Below, piece after piece: positions 9,477 to 20,445 of a stretch of 60,000 nucleotides of DNA. This stretch comes from Diphasiastrum complanatum (taxonomy: Eukaryota; Streptophyta; Lycopodiopsida; Lycopodiales; Lycopodiaceae). Within the stretch, counting starts at the first letter, position 1. Each line of letters opens with the position of its first letter. The stretch is taken from assembly GCA_029204225.1 (NCBI GenBank), contig CM055106.1:45805180-45865179 (forward strand), in the 5' to 3' direction. The translations under genes were made by a program, and so were the position numbers. A model generated the notes under the pieces. It had not been told where the DNA came from. It was given only the letters and a program-made list of their open reading frames with translations, and ran no database searches.

Positions 9477-11291
9477 GGAGTAAACCTGATGAGGACAGGA
9501 CGAAATAGGTGGGGCAGAACTATAAACATCACGAAAATCAGAACATGTAAGGTATGCTGCAGGTAGATCATCAAACCATGGAGGAATAGTAGAAACGAGT
9601 GTATTCAACAATGCTGGAAGACGAGATAATGCATCAGCAGCAGTGTTAGCACGACCAGGACAATACAATATGGAAAAACTAAAAGACTGTAAAAACTGCA
9701 ACCAACGAAATTGACGATCACTAAGGTCATGTTGAGAAAACAGATAAAGTAAAGACTGGTGATCAGTAATAACGTCAAATGGAACTCGATACAGATAATG
9801 ACACCACTTCTTAAGAGCATAGATAATAGCAAGAAGCTCTTTCTCATGCATAGAATAACGTTGCTCATAAGAGCGAAGACGACGCGACTCATAAGCAATA
9901 ATACATTGTGACTGGCGAAGTAAAGCACCCAAACCAACATTACTAGCATCAGTCTCAACAAGAAACTTCTGATCAAACTGTGGTAAACACATAACGGCAG
10001 CATCAACAACAGCACGACGAAGAGTATGAAACGCTGACTGACAATCAGAATTCCAAAGAAAAGTACTAGACTTCTTCAAAAGTGCATGAAGAGGAGCTGC
10101 AATAGTGGCAAAATGAGGAACTGGACGACGAAGGTGAGTGGCTAACCCAAGGAACATAGGAACATGATGAATATGAGTTGGTATAGGCCAATCTTGGATG
10201 GCTTGAACCTTATGAGGGTCCAGACGAATGTGTCCATTACAAACAAGAAAACCAAGAAACTCGATCTCAGAAACAACAAAAGAACATTTAGACAACTTAG
10301 CAAATAACTGGTGATGTACAAGTAACTGAAATATAGAGGAAAGATGGGAAACATGCTCAACAAGACACTGACTAAAAATAAGAATATCATCAAAATAAAC
10401 CAAGACACAATGACCAAGAAGCGGATGCATGACGTTATTCATCACATTCTGGAATGTAGGAGGGCCATTAGTAACACCAAAAGGAAGCACACGAAATTCA
10501 TATAAACCAAGATGAGTATGAAAAGCAGTCTTATGTTCGTCAGAAGGGTGCATCCTGATTTGGTAATATCCAGAACGAAGGTCTATCTTGGAAAAGATTT
10601 TAGAGGTACGGAGCTGGTCAAAGAGGTCATCCATGTGTGGAATAGGGTTCTGATTACGAATAGTCAACTTATTTAAAGCACGGTAATCAATACAAAGGCG
10701 TTTGGTACCATCTTTCTTATTAACAAGGAGAACATGGGCACCAAAAGGGCTGTGACTAGGAACAATGAGACCCTGATCTAACAAGGCAATAATATGGAGC
10801 TCAAGCTCATCACGCTCAGATTGAGACATACGATAAGGGGGACGGGAAGGAGGAGCAGAACGAGGACTCAAGTCAATATGATGGTTCACGTCACGTAATG
10901 GTGGTAGCGTCGTAGGTTCTGAAAAGACAAAAGCATACCGATGTAATAAGTCAGAGATCACCCGAGGAACAACTGCTGGAGTAGAAACTGGAGGAACTAG
11001 TACTGCCCGCTGAACACATAATAAGGCTGCACAATGAGCCTTCGGCAGGCTGCGAATAAACTGCTTCCCAGTAATCAACTGGAAGTCTCCCTGAGAATCA
11101 ATGCCAACAAGTGAGTGTGTAACTGCATCATGTACAAATGTCAATGTCTGTTGTGTCAAGTCTAGTGTAACGGCTCTAAGATATGCAAACCAATCAGCAC
11201 CAAGGATAAGATCATAATGCTCCATAGGAATAATGTAAAGATCTGCCTGTCCAAAAAAATCTCCAATGCAGTATGGTAAAAGCTGAAACAT
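9477..11291 (-). pseudogene. Protease end, RT and RNase H of outer gypsy element
   Basis: A long open frame (LILGADWF protease motif, SKIDLRSGYYQIR, YFDD box, LVETDASNVG RNase H, VITDHQSLLYLFSQ). It is uninterrupted across RT and RNase H but is cut at 9472 by the inner element, so the open frame continues into foreign LTR sequence down to 9375. The integrase that should follow is separated by 6.6 kb and lacks its core. It is also disconnected from gag by a frameshift near 11330. It retains the 12 codons that the inner copy lost after RLDPHKV. Confidence 0.82.
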
Positions 11292-12751
11292 CTGAGAACT
11301 AGGAAAAGAATGGGAACTGGCAACCTCAACTGTGAAGCAGGAACAGGTGAAGCACGGATACTAGTGATATAACTGTCAATAAATGAATGAGTGCTGCCAG
11401 TATCAACTAAAGCAATATACTCACGACCTGTAATACGTACACGTAGCCGAATGGAGCGAGGACCAGGACGCCCTATCCAAGTAGCATAGGCAAGCTGAGC
11501 ATGGCAAGTAGCAGGAAGTAAATCAGTGGAAGGCTTAGAGGATAGGTCAGGCTCATCAGAAATATGAATGTAGATATCGGAATCATCTGGAGTAGTGCCC
11601 TCATGGTAAAAAACAGCAGTAGTAGTAGGGAGAGGCTGACGGCAATCATGGGCAAAATTGTCAGGACTCTTACAACGAAAGCAAAGACGCTTCTGCTGAA
11701 GGTCAGCGAACTCTGCAGACGTGTAACCTCGGACAAAAGTAGGTCGAGGAGTCGGAGGACGAGGAGACGAAGGGACACTGGAGAGAGCTGGAACAGAAGG
11801 GGCAGGTGTAGGGGTGGACGTAGCGGGAAAAGATGAAGCAGAAGGACGGGGTCGGGAGAAGCGGAAAGGAAGGGTGTCAGAGTACTTATGCTGTAAAGTA
11901 CTGGCAAGAGACATCGCCTCAACAAGTGTGGGAGGACTGAAGGATGAAACATCATAACGTAAAGCACCACGAAGCCCAGCAATGTAACGAGAAATAAGCT
12001 TAGTGGGCTGTAGATCTGTGAAAAGATAAGAAAGCTCCACAAATTGATCTGTAGAAGAAGCAAGATCACTGGTCTGAGTGAGACTACGGAATGTATCACG
12101 TTGGCGGTCGAGCCACTGAGGATCAATCATAGCATGACGGAGGTCACGACGAAAAGTATGTCATACTTGGAGCCCTTCCCGATCAGGATCAGCTCTATAA
12201 ACTCGCCACCACGTGGCGGCGCGTCCATCTAAATGTAAAGCAGCCAGCTGGATCTTCTGAGGATCAGTCTTAGAGTAAATCTAAAAATATGTGTCAAGCT
12301 TAGCAAACCAATTCTCTAATAAGTTCCCGTTAGAGGAACCGGAATAGGTAGCAAGCTGTACCCTATCACGAAAGTCTCGAGCAAAGTGTGGCTCAAGAAG
12401 TGGGGGACGTGAAAAGAAACCAGGAGGTGGGTTAGGTGGAATGAACGGTCCACCACCAGGCTGACTAGCAGAGGAAGATGGAAATCCAAATGGAGGGGGA
12501 GTCCCAAATGAAGGAAAAACAGGAGCTTTACTAGGACCATGAGGCTGTAAAGAATCAATCTGTGACTGCGTAGTAGCAAAGCCCGTCATAACGGTATCGA
12601 AGCGAAGAATGAGGCCAGAAAGGGTCTCATCCATGCGACGAAATTGATCGGATAAGGTTTCTTGAGTAGTCTCACTCGGGGTAGGTTTATGTGCCATAAT
12701 GATAGTGGAAGGAATAGACGAAAACTTGAGAGAGCGGACTCTTGTCATCAC
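11292..12751 (-). pseudogene. Gag and protease start of outer gypsy element, broken
   Basis: The sequence matches the inner gag along its length: MAHKPTPSE start region near 12695, ENWFAKLDTYF near 12290, MIDPQWL near 12125, zinc knuckle CFRCKSPDNFAHDC near 11680, and protease VDTGSTHSF near 11400. A CAG-to-TAG change near 12282 and a TGG-to-TGA change near 12160 interrupt gag. A frameshift near 11335 breaks protease. The zinc knuckle keeps its C, C, H, C residues. Confidence 0.82.
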
Positions 12752-13401
12752 CCCAAATTAGTCTATTAATACCACTATTATCACAACTAAGAAAGGACAG
12801 CAATCAGCAAATGAAAAAAGTGAAAATGAAGGCTGTAAAAATGCGCTGGACAGCCAGGAGGCAAGTGACAAATTGGAGTATCAAACGGAGTCGGAATTTC
12901 GTGAAATTTGGTTGAGGATGGGCGATGGACAGCCTGCAAACAAGGTGTGAAAAATGGCTGCAAACGGAGACAAAAACGGACGAAAGTGACAAGTATGAAG
13001 CGGTTGGACAGCCTGCAAACAAAAGTGAGAGGGCTGAAAATGGGAGGAGGAACGGATAAAAGAGATCAGGGAATTGGGCGCTGGAGAGCCTGCAAACAAG
13101 CTGGAAATGGGTGATAGAGGGTTGGAACTTGGGCGCCGGAAATAATCTGCCCAAATTTTTATTTTTTTATTTTTTTATTTTTATTTTTTTTTCCGGCTGC
13201 CAAATTTAGCGGAAGTACTTCCGCTAACTATCTGCTAAAGCTCTGCCAAGGAAAAAGCTTTGATAGGAGCTGGTCCTCCTCCAAACTGTGCTGAATGTTG
13301 CTGAAACAAAGAGACGAAAGCCCTCAGCAAAGAGAGAAAAATCAGCAAAGAAAATGGGCACCCAATCAAAAAATCAGATCTGAAATTCAGCAATCAGGAA
13401 A
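12752..13401 (-). other. Leader of outer gypsy element
   Basis: The untranslated leader between primer site and gag. It contains a T-rich tract at 13156-13192 and repeated GGACAGCCTGCAAAC words. The same words appear in opposite orientation at 29350-29430, which identifies that stretch as a related leader. Confidence 0.55.
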
Positions 13402-13415
13402 GTGCTCTAATACCA
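13402..13415 (-). promoter_or_regulatory. Primer-binding site of outer gypsy
   Basis: In sense it reads TGGTATTAGAGCAC, one base different from the inner element's TGGTATCAGAGCAC, immediately inside the 5' LTR. The mismatch fits ageing of the older copy. Confidence 0.85.
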
Positions 13416-13858
13416 AGTTACGAATAGAGCCACAGCTGATCTACAGCTAAGCTATGAAAGCATCACATAAGCAAGACTTAAGCTATGAAAGCGGCACATA
13501 AGCAAGACTTAACCCTAGAAAGCAGGAAAGAGAGAGATTAAGGAGGCTAAAGAGAAAGATCAATATCATCAGCTGAATAACAAATGACACAGTTTCCCTA
13601 CTTATAGCCAAGAGGAAGCCCTTAAAGGAAGCTTCCGGTGGCTAGGGCCCAACTGGGAGGGAAAATAGTGCGCCCTCCAAGAAGGCCCCCACTCTTCAGT
13701 AATATATCCAAATGGCCTAATAATGAATAATAAGGCCAAAGGCCAACCATATAGTCTAAGTGTCATTAATGAATAAAAAAGGGCCCAAGGCCTGCTTATG
13801 CATAAAGTAAAGTAAATGTAAATGGACGCGGCGAATGTAATGAGCCGAGTCCATAACT
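13416..13858 (-). repeat. 5' LTR of outer gypsy element
   Basis: A 443-bp partner of 1673-2114, bounded on the right by the TAAGG duplication (13859-13863). It has the TATA-like CTATAAG at 13601-13607 in sense orientation. Confidence 0.9.
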
Positions 13859-13879
13859 TAAGGACACAATTAGGTGACG

Positions 13880-14165
13880 ATGCTTTGTGTTTGCCTATGC
13901 ATAGAGATACTGCCATCTCAGCCCCGTGCACTAGATCAAGCACGCCCAGGCCTCCACCAAGCTACGACGTCCTCTACCACCACATCCTAGCTTTGTCCTT
14001 TGCATATCTGCACCTTGAGGCAGGATATCGTCGTAGCCTACTAACCATGTAGGAGAGCTCTTCATTCTCTAGGAGAGAATGAATGCCAAAGCCCATGGAG
14101 ATCCTCCTCTTTATACATAGTACAAGGCACCAACTTAGTCATGTCATAACGATTGACATGCATCA
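13880..14165 (-). repeat. LTR fragment related to the element at 41-43 kb
   Basis: The reverse complement around 14060-14130 (ATGTATAAAGAGG, GGCATTCATTCTCTC, GAATGAAGAGCTCT) matches the U3/R part of the LTR at 43.2 kb in opposite orientation. Its outer limits are unclear. Confidence 0.5.
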
Positions 14166-14468
14166 GTTGCATAAAGCAAGGGAATGACCATGAGTGTGTA
14201 GAAAGGGAGAGACACTAGTATTGGAACTAACAAGCCTATCATAGCTATACTTTGCAAACATAAATGCTGATCCCAATCCTTCCTCGAAGGAGAAGCAAAT
14301 TGATGTATATAATCCTCGAGGACCTGGTTAATGACGGTGGATTGACCATCAGTTGTAGAGTGGTAAGCAGGGGCCATAAATAACTGAAAATCCAAAATGT
14401 GTATGAGCTCCATCCAGAAAGTGGATGTAAACTTACTATCCCGATAAGAGAGGATAGAGTGGGGAAAA
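14166..14468 (-). pseudogene. Integrase core fragment of a degraded gypsy copy
   Basis: The reverse strand encodes integrase residues (MELIHILDFQLFMAPAYHS, DGQSTVINQVLEDY, KDWDQHLCL) related to the core of the 3.3-4.7 kb integrase. It has no uninterrupted frame. Its upstream part continues at 19341 on the other side of the copia element. Confidence 0.75.
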
Positions 14469-14469
14469 G

Positions 14470-15368
14470 TGTTAGAATTAATGGTTAATTAATTAATTGT
14501 AGAGGCCAGCCTGCGAGCTAGAAGGCCTAATTCTATTTTTAGTATAAGTCAAAGTCTAAGTTTGGCTAGGTACCTAAGATAGTACCAATTTTGCTAGAAC
14601 AGTATAGAATACTATCTTATGATCAAGTTAGCATAGATTGCTATTTCTAAGTCACCGTAATTAGCATAAATAGCTTTTGCTTTAGTATAATAGGCAAATT
14701 GCTTTTGCTTTAAAGCAAAGCCAGTATAAAGTCCTCAATCCAAGGATCCTATTCTAAGCATGCCAAACACAAGCAACACAAGGGAACCTGATGGTGGACA
14801 GACCAACCCAACCAAACCTAGATCGAACAGATCTAGCCCCCAAGCTATGGATCAATCACTCAGAGAGGAATTGAGGTATCACACCAGCAGCATACTGCCA
14901 CCGGTCATGCTATCCAGCATACACTAGTGAGAGCCCAATAGGTATACTTATACCCTCCAAGGCCCATGCACCACTAGTAGTGCACTGTGACACCTCACTG
15001 GACACCTTTGCAGCCTATCTGGGCCACGTCATCCAGTTCCCTAATGACTCACTGATAGACCGATACCAATCCACCATCAAGTGTTTAGGCCTACAACCAT
15101 TTATTATGACCATGTACACATAAGGGCCCCAAATCCCTTATAGTCACAATTAACTTACGGGTTGTTGGTCTACTGGTCCCTAGCGTGGACACGCTACCTG
15201 AGACCAGTCATGGGCATGACAGCCAGTCTCTATAAGAGCAGATGGGCGCCCTCCTTCATTATCAATTCATTTCAGATCATCTTAGATTATTGCTCTTGTG
15301 ATTTATCTTCTTCCTCTTGTGTTTGGTGTTTTGTGAGTACTAGTTTGAGAATCACTCAGATTCTATCG
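14470..15368 (+). repeat. 5' LTR of copia element, full length
   Basis: Starts TGTTAGAATT and ends TTCTATCG directly before the primer site. It is 899 bp long and contains TATA-like CTCTATAAGA near 15229-15237. About 500 bp in the middle (14719-15220) are absent from the 3' LTR. Confidence 0.87.
15229..15237 (+). promoter_or_regulatory. TATA-like box in copia LTR
   Basis: TCTATAAGA lies 130 bp before the LTR end and is kept in the shortened 3' LTR (near 19184). That fits a core promoter. Confidence 0.45.
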
Positions 15369-15382
15369 TGGTATCAGAGCAG
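15369..15382 (+). promoter_or_regulatory. Primer-binding site of copia element
   Basis: TGGTATCAGAGCAG follows the 5' LTR directly and matches the complement of the initiator tRNA-Met 3' end, the usual copia primer. Confidence 0.9.
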
Positions 15383-15423
15383 TGTTTCTAAGATCGGGAT
15401 CTACGGAAGAAGTTATTGATGTA

Positions 15424-16060
15424 GGTCATATCTGGTGCAGGTCACAACTGGAGCAGGCTTTACCTGAGGGCGGTAGATTTGTTGCACGTCCTTCTGAGGG
15501 TGGCAGTACCTGAACAGGTAGCTTCTGAGGGCAGCAGTACCTCAACAGGTGGCTTCTGAGGGCGGCAGTACGAGAGCAGGTGGTTTCCAGGGCGGTGCAG
15601 GCAGTAACTGAGCAGGTTATAGCAGGTGCAGGCAGCTTCTGACGGCGGCAACAACAGGTGCAGGAAACATCTGAGGGCAGCAACAGCAGGTGCAGGAGCA
15701 TCTGAGGAAGGCAGATCTGGTGCAGGTCCAGACAGGCAGTACCCGAGGCAGCAACGACCAGGACAGGTGTTCTTGAGGGTGGCAGCAACTAGGGAAGGCA
15801 GTATCTGAGGTAGTAGTGATCAGACAGGCAATACCTGAGGCAACAACAACCAGGACAGGTGTTCCTGAGGGCGGTAGCAGTTGGGGAAGGCAGTATCTGA
15901 GGCATCAGAGACCAGGACAGGTCTGATTTAGGGCAGGTGCTAACTGGACAGGCTACAGGGAGGCAGTTTTGGAAAGGCAGTATCTGGGACAGGCAGCAAC
16001 CAGATAGGCAAGATCTGGACAGGTGATATCCAGAGAAGGCAACAATTGGACAGGTCTTTA
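15424..16060 (+). repeat. Degenerate tandem repeat in copia leader
   Basis: About 640 bp made of variants of CTGAGGGCGGCAGTACC and GGACAGGCAG/CAGGTGCAGG units, strongly G/A-rich on the plus strand. It lies between primer site and gag, where retrotransposons keep packaging signals. A similar GGACAGGCAG-rich block occurs at 53540-53850. Confidence 0.75.
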
Positions 16061-16125
16061 TTCTCAAACATTGTTGCATGCAAGTATATTCTTAGTGGAA
16101 AGCCCATCATCTTTGTACGACAACG

Positions 16126-16923
16126 ATGGGGAGCCTTCATGAATCCGTTCTTCCGGAATCAAGCAAGTTAGATGGATCTAACTATAGCTTGTGGAAGTTC
16201 AAATTGAAGAATATACTTATGGACATGCATTATTGGGAAATTGTCACGGGACAAGAGGTGATGGCTCAAAATATCAATGATCAAGATAGAAGGATATTTG
16301 ATAAGCGGGTGCAGCGTGCACACCATATCATCAACGTATCCGTGAAGGATAAAGTTATTCCTTTGATCAGTTATGCAATCGGGCCTAAGGATGCATGGGA
16401 TATTCTTAGGAATACATATGAAACAGTGAGCAAGTCTCGAGCACTGTTCTTGAATAATAAACTTCATATCTTGAAAATGGAATCAGAAGAATCCATTACG
16501 GATTTTATTACCAGGGTGAAGGATGTAAGAGATCAGCTGTCTTCTATAGGGGAAATTGTACTTGATAATACTCTTGTACAAATTGTTTTGAATAGCTTAC
16601 CATTTCAATACCAAAACTTTGTTATGACACTAAGTTTGAGGGAAAGATCGCCGACATTCGACGAGCTAAATGGGTTGCTACTACAAGAAGAGTTATGAAG
16701 ACAAAACTTGATGTCTAGGGAAGATTTCAAGGAGCTGGGTTTCTTTACCAAGAATCAAGGTAAGAAGGGCAAAAAGGATTAGAAGCAGGAAGGCAAAGAC
16801 AATTCGGAAAAAGGAGACAGTTCCAAGTCCAATCCAAAGAGAAATGGTAATTGTAACATTTGTGAAAACTATGGTCACTTTGCGTTTGAGTGCAGGAAGA
16901 AGAAGGCCATCCAGGACAAGATG
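16126..16923 (+). pseudogene. Copia gag
   Basis: Starts MGSLHESVLPESSKLDGSNY, a typical plant copia gag start, followed by the gag core (AWDILRNTYETVSKSRALFL, ESITDFITRVKDVRDQL). The CCHC zinc knuckle CNICENYGHFAFEC lies near 16850-16895. Two stops interrupt the frame, at about 16696 and 16781. Gag packages the RNA; this copy would give a product lacking the knuckle. Confidence 0.85.
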
Positions 16924-18090
16924 AAGCAGTCATGCAACTTCATTGAAGACGAAGGCAAAAGTGAAGCTGTGGGATGCTATGAGTTATTCTCAGCTTCAAC
17001 ATCAGAGAACACTGAAGACTATTGGTACATTGATTCTGGAGCAATGCAACATATGACACCACATCGTGAGTGGTTTACACAGTTTAATGACAATGGTGTA
17101 AATGCACATGTCAAGCTTGGAGACAATTCTTCTTACGACATCAAAGGTCGAGGTACAGTGAGAGTACATTTACCTTCAGGGGATATAGGAGAAATTTAGA
17201 ATGTTCTCTATGTTCCAAGTTTGAAGAAGAATTTACTTTCAGTTTCTGCTATCGCTAAACAGAATATGAAAGTTGAGTTTGATGATCAGAAGTGTCTTAT
17301 CAAAGACAAAACAAAGGTTACAAAGTTGTGGTTAAATGATCTTTGGAAGGTCAACTTTACAAACTTGATGCGTCTACATCGGATCACCAAGTTTGTGCAG
17401 CTTCTGATAGAGTGGAGAGCAGGATGTGGCATGAAAGGTTGGACATCTGAACTATAAAAGCTTACAGGTTCTAAAAGACAATAATATGGTAATAGGATTA
17501 CTTAATATTGTATCTTCGGAAAAAATCTGTGAAGGATGTGTTATGGGTAAGCATCATCGTATGCAGTTTCCTTAAGGATGGAGCATATAGAGCCAAGGAG
17601 ACCTTGGAGCTTGTTCATACAGATTTATGTGGTCCCATGCAGACTACATCTATAGGGGGAGTATCCTACTTCATGGTATTTCTGGATGATTTTTCCAGGA
17701 AAGTATGGATATACTTGCTTAAGTATAAAAGTCAAGCTTTTAAGTGCTTTACTCAATTCAAATCACTTGCTGAGACGCAAACATGAAAGCAAATACAAAT
17801 TCTACGTTCAGATAAGGGAGGTGAGTTCATATCTACAGAGTTCCAGGAATTTTGTAAAGAACATGGAATCAAGAGGCAATTTGCTTCGACTGATACACCA
17901 CAACATAATGGAGTAGCCGAGAGAAAGAACAGGTCCATTGTGGAGAGTGCTCGAAGCATGCTACGAGGTAAGAACCTCAAGAATCATTTGTGGGGCGAAG
18001 CAATTTGTACAACAGTTTGCTTAACAAAAGTCCTACAAAAGCTGTTCTCAATTGAACTCCAGAAGAAGCTTTTACAGCCATAAAACCTAA
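16924..18090 (+). pseudogene. Copia protease and integrase core, frameshifted
   Basis: Protease has the D-S-G active site (DYWYIDSGAMQHMTPH near 17010-17060). It is followed by the LYVPSLKKNLLSVS pre-integrase region, the zinc-binding HE...CEGCVMGKHH region near 17430-17560, and the integrase core VHTDLCGPM, LRSDKGGEF, QHNGVAERKNR near 17600-17940. A TAG near 17198 and several frameshifts (near 17400, 17570, 17790 and 18000) break it. Confidence 0.82.
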
Positions 18091-18091
18091 A

Positions 18092-18577
18092 GTGGATCAT
18101 CTACGAGTTTTTGGTTGTATTGCATATGCTCATATTCCTAAAGATAATCGTCAAAAACTTGATTCAAAGGCAATCAAGTGTTTATTCCTTGGTCATGATG
18201 AGGAAGAGAATGCATATCGCCTTTATAATCTTATCAGTAAGAAGGTGATTATGAGTAGGGATGTTGTGTTTGAAGAAAGTGAGTCTTCTAACCTAGAAGA
18301 TCATGAGGAGGATGTATTTTCTCCTACATCAAAAACTCTTGTTATAGATGATATTCAGGAAGATACAGGTCCATGTGATACTGCTTCTACACAAATTGTA
18401 CCAAGGGTGAGTACACATGTGGATCTTGGTAAACGTAAGGAAAGGTCAAGAGTATTTGATACTTATTCTCCTTCTACGTCACCTAAAAAGAAGCTACCAA
18501 GATGTATTGTGAGACTATACAAGATAGTCAAATGTTGGATGAGGGAGAATCAAGTCAACAAGGAGCCAAGAGATTGA
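18092..18577 (+). pseudogene. Copia integrase C-terminal and linker
   Basis: A 161-residue frame starting HLRVFGCIAYAHIP, the conserved copia integrase tail (KLDSKAIKCLFLGHDEEENAY, SRDVVFEE), then an acidic linker. The frame ends in the region that normally leads into RT. Confidence 0.8.
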
Positions 18578-18915
18578 CACTTTCAAGTGGATACTTTATG
18601 GCTTCAGTATTGGATTCAGAGGATCCTTTATTTTATGAAGATGCTGCAAAGGAACAAGTTTGGAAGACTGCTATGGATGAGGAGTACAGTTCTATTATGA
18701 AAAACGAGAGATGGGATCTTATTGAACTTCCAGCAGGTTGCAAGTGGATGTATAGAACCAAGTTTAAGTCTGATGGTTCTATAGATAAGTATAAAGCTGG
18801 TTGATCTACTGTGACACCAATGATCAAGTTGCAGATATCTTCACAAAAGGACTTGGTCATGAAAAGTTTGAGAGTTCAGGACACTCCTAGGTGTAATTGA
18901 TAATCAATTATCCAT
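18578..18915 (+). pseudogene. Copia reverse transcriptase stump fused to RNase H tail
   Basis: The RT N-terminus (DAAKEQVWKTAMDEEYSSIM, ERWDLIELPAGCKWMYRTKF) ends at about 18800. It is followed at once by the RNase H C-terminal words CDTNDQVADIFTKGLGHEKF. More than 1 kb holding the RT active site and most of RNase H is missing, so the element cannot copy itself. Confidence 0.82.
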
Positions 18916-18925
18916 TAAGGGGGTG
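18916..18925 (+). promoter_or_regulatory. Polypurine tract of copia element
   Basis: AAGGGGGTG lies directly before the 3' LTR start TGTTAG, the expected plus-strand primer. Confidence 0.75.
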
Positions 18926-19340
18926 TGTTAGAATTAATGGTTAGTTAATTAATTGTAGAGGCCAGCCTGCGAGCTAGAAGGCATATTTCTATTTTTAGTA
19001 TAAGTCAAAGTCAAAGTTTGGCTAGGTACCTAAGATAGTACCAATTTTGCTAGAATAGTATAGAATACTATCTTATGATCAAGTTAGCATAGATTGCTAT
19101 TTCTGAGTCATTGTAATTAGCGTAAATAGCTTTTGCTTTAGTATAATAGGCAAATTGCTTTTGCTTTAAAGCAAAGCCAGTCTCTATAAGATCAAATGGG
19201 TGCCCTCCTTCATTATCAATTAATTTCAGATCATCCAAAATTATTGCTCTTGTGATTTATCTTTCCTCTTGTGTTTGGTGTTTTGTGAGTACTAATAAGA
19301 TTAGTCTACTCCTAGTTTGAGAATCACTCAGATTCTATCA
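18926..19340 (+). repeat. 3' LTR of copia element, internally deleted
   Basis: 415 bp, starts TGTTAGAATT and ends TTCTATCA. Compared with the 5' LTR it lacks 502 bp lying between two AGCCAGT words (14719-14725 and 15221-15227) and keeps one copy. It also has about 19 extra bases near 19290. Confidence 0.87.
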
Positions 19341-20445
19341 AAACCATGTAGGTGAGAAATTTTTGACAAGAATAGGCGGACAAACGACTTGGAAGTCGTA
19401 GTGCTGTGAATTAGGATAAAATGCCTTAGAGAAGTGATTAATCACCACCATACATGAGTGATGACCACGCTTGAGTACAAGGAGGGCCAAGGATAAAGCC
19501 ATATAATTATGTATCCATTGGATATGGGTATTGGGCAAACTTTGCAAGAGACTAGCTGACTTAGCATGGGAATACTTGTTATGGGCACATAAAGCACACT
19601 GGCGGATAAGTATAGCAAGCTTAGACTTCATGGAAGGCCAATAGAATTGGTTTTTGAGACCAACATAAGACTTCTAAAACCCGGAATGGCCACCGATAAG
19701 AGTAGACTAAGAATACCAAGAGTACGAACATCAAGGGCATTGGGAGTACATACAGAGAGAACCATAATGAAAAAGACGATGATGAAAAGTAGAATAAACC
19801 TGATGTGGACGAGAAGAAGGCTATGGGCAGAAGCGTAAAACATCAGGAATATTAAAACAAGTGAGATAAGCATAATGTAACTGATCAAACCAAGACGGAA
19901 CAGTAGCGACAAGGTTATGCAATAAGGCAGGAAGGCAAAATAAACGTCAGCAGTTGCATTGGAGCGACCAGGTCTATATAAACTGTCAAAGTGAAAAGAT
20001 TGCAAAAACTGCAACCAATGATACTAACGGTCACTAAGGTTTTTTTGAGTATATACATAATGAAGATATCGGAAAGGTAAGGGGACCATTATTAGCACCA
20101 AAAGGAAGGACACGAAATTCATAAAGGCTAAGGTGAGTACTAAAGGTAGTCTTATGCTCATCCGAAGGATGCATCCGAATTTGGTGGTAACCAGAACGGA
20201 GATCAACTTTGGAAAAGATTTTAGTAAGGTTGAGCTGATCAAAGAGGTCATCCATGTGAGGAATAGGGTACCGATTATGAATGGCCAATTTATTAAGAGC
20301 ATGATAATCAATACAAAGGTGTTTGTTTTCATCTTTTTTGTCAACAGGCTAAATAGACCAAAAGGACTATGACAGGGAACGATAAGACCCTGGCGTAAAA
20401 GTGTGAAAACCTAGACTTGGAGCATAGAAAGGAGGAGTGGCACCA
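19341..20445 (-). pseudogene. Integrase, RNase H and RT remnants of a degraded gypsy copy
   Basis: The continuation of the copy seen at 14166-14468. The reverse strand encodes integrase zinc-finger sequence (CALCAHNKYSHAKSASLLQS) near 19560-19600, the RNase H end (QFLQSFHFDSLYRPGRSN) near 19950-20014, and RT (HMDDLFDQLNLTKIFSKVDL) near 20200-20260. The stretch between RT palm and RNase H is deleted near 20040. There are many stops. Confidence 0.75.

Larger units (their letters stand above)
1673..13858 (-). mobile_element. Outer Ty3/gypsy chromovirus-type retrotransposon, interrupted
   Basis: This minus-strand LTR element reads right to left: 5' LTR (13416-13858), primer site, leader, gag, protease, RT, RNase H, integrase remnant with chromodomain, 3' LTR (1673-2114). 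It is flanked by the 5-bp duplication TAAGG at 1668-1672 and 13859-13863, which fixes both ends. A younger element of the same family sits inside it at 2857-9471, in the 3' part of pol. Removing that insertion and one ACAAT copy leaves about 5.6 kb. The element is defective: gag has two nonsense codons, protease has a frameshift, and the integrase core is deleted. Domain order PR-RT-RH-IN plus a chromodomain is the standard chromovirus layout. Confidence 0.92.
14470..19340 (+). mobile_element. Ty1/copia retrotransposon with internal deletions
   Basis: A plus-strand element inserted into a gypsy integrase: left flank GGGGAAAAG, right flank AAACCATG, with an imperfect 5-bp duplication AAAAG/AAAAC. 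Order: 5' LTR, PBS, repeat-rich leader, gag, protease, integrase, RT stump, purine tract, 3' LTR. Gag-protease-integrase before RT is the copia order. Many stops and frameshifts, a nearly absent RT and unequal LTRs (899 against 415 bp) show it is not autonomous. Confidence 0.9.

Noticed and set aside
1673-13858. Endogenous plant pararetrovirus (caulimovirid) origin
   Set aside because: LTRs, 5-bp target duplications, an integrase with D,D35E triad and a chromodomain show Ty3/gypsy retrotransposons; no movement protein or coat motifs were seen.
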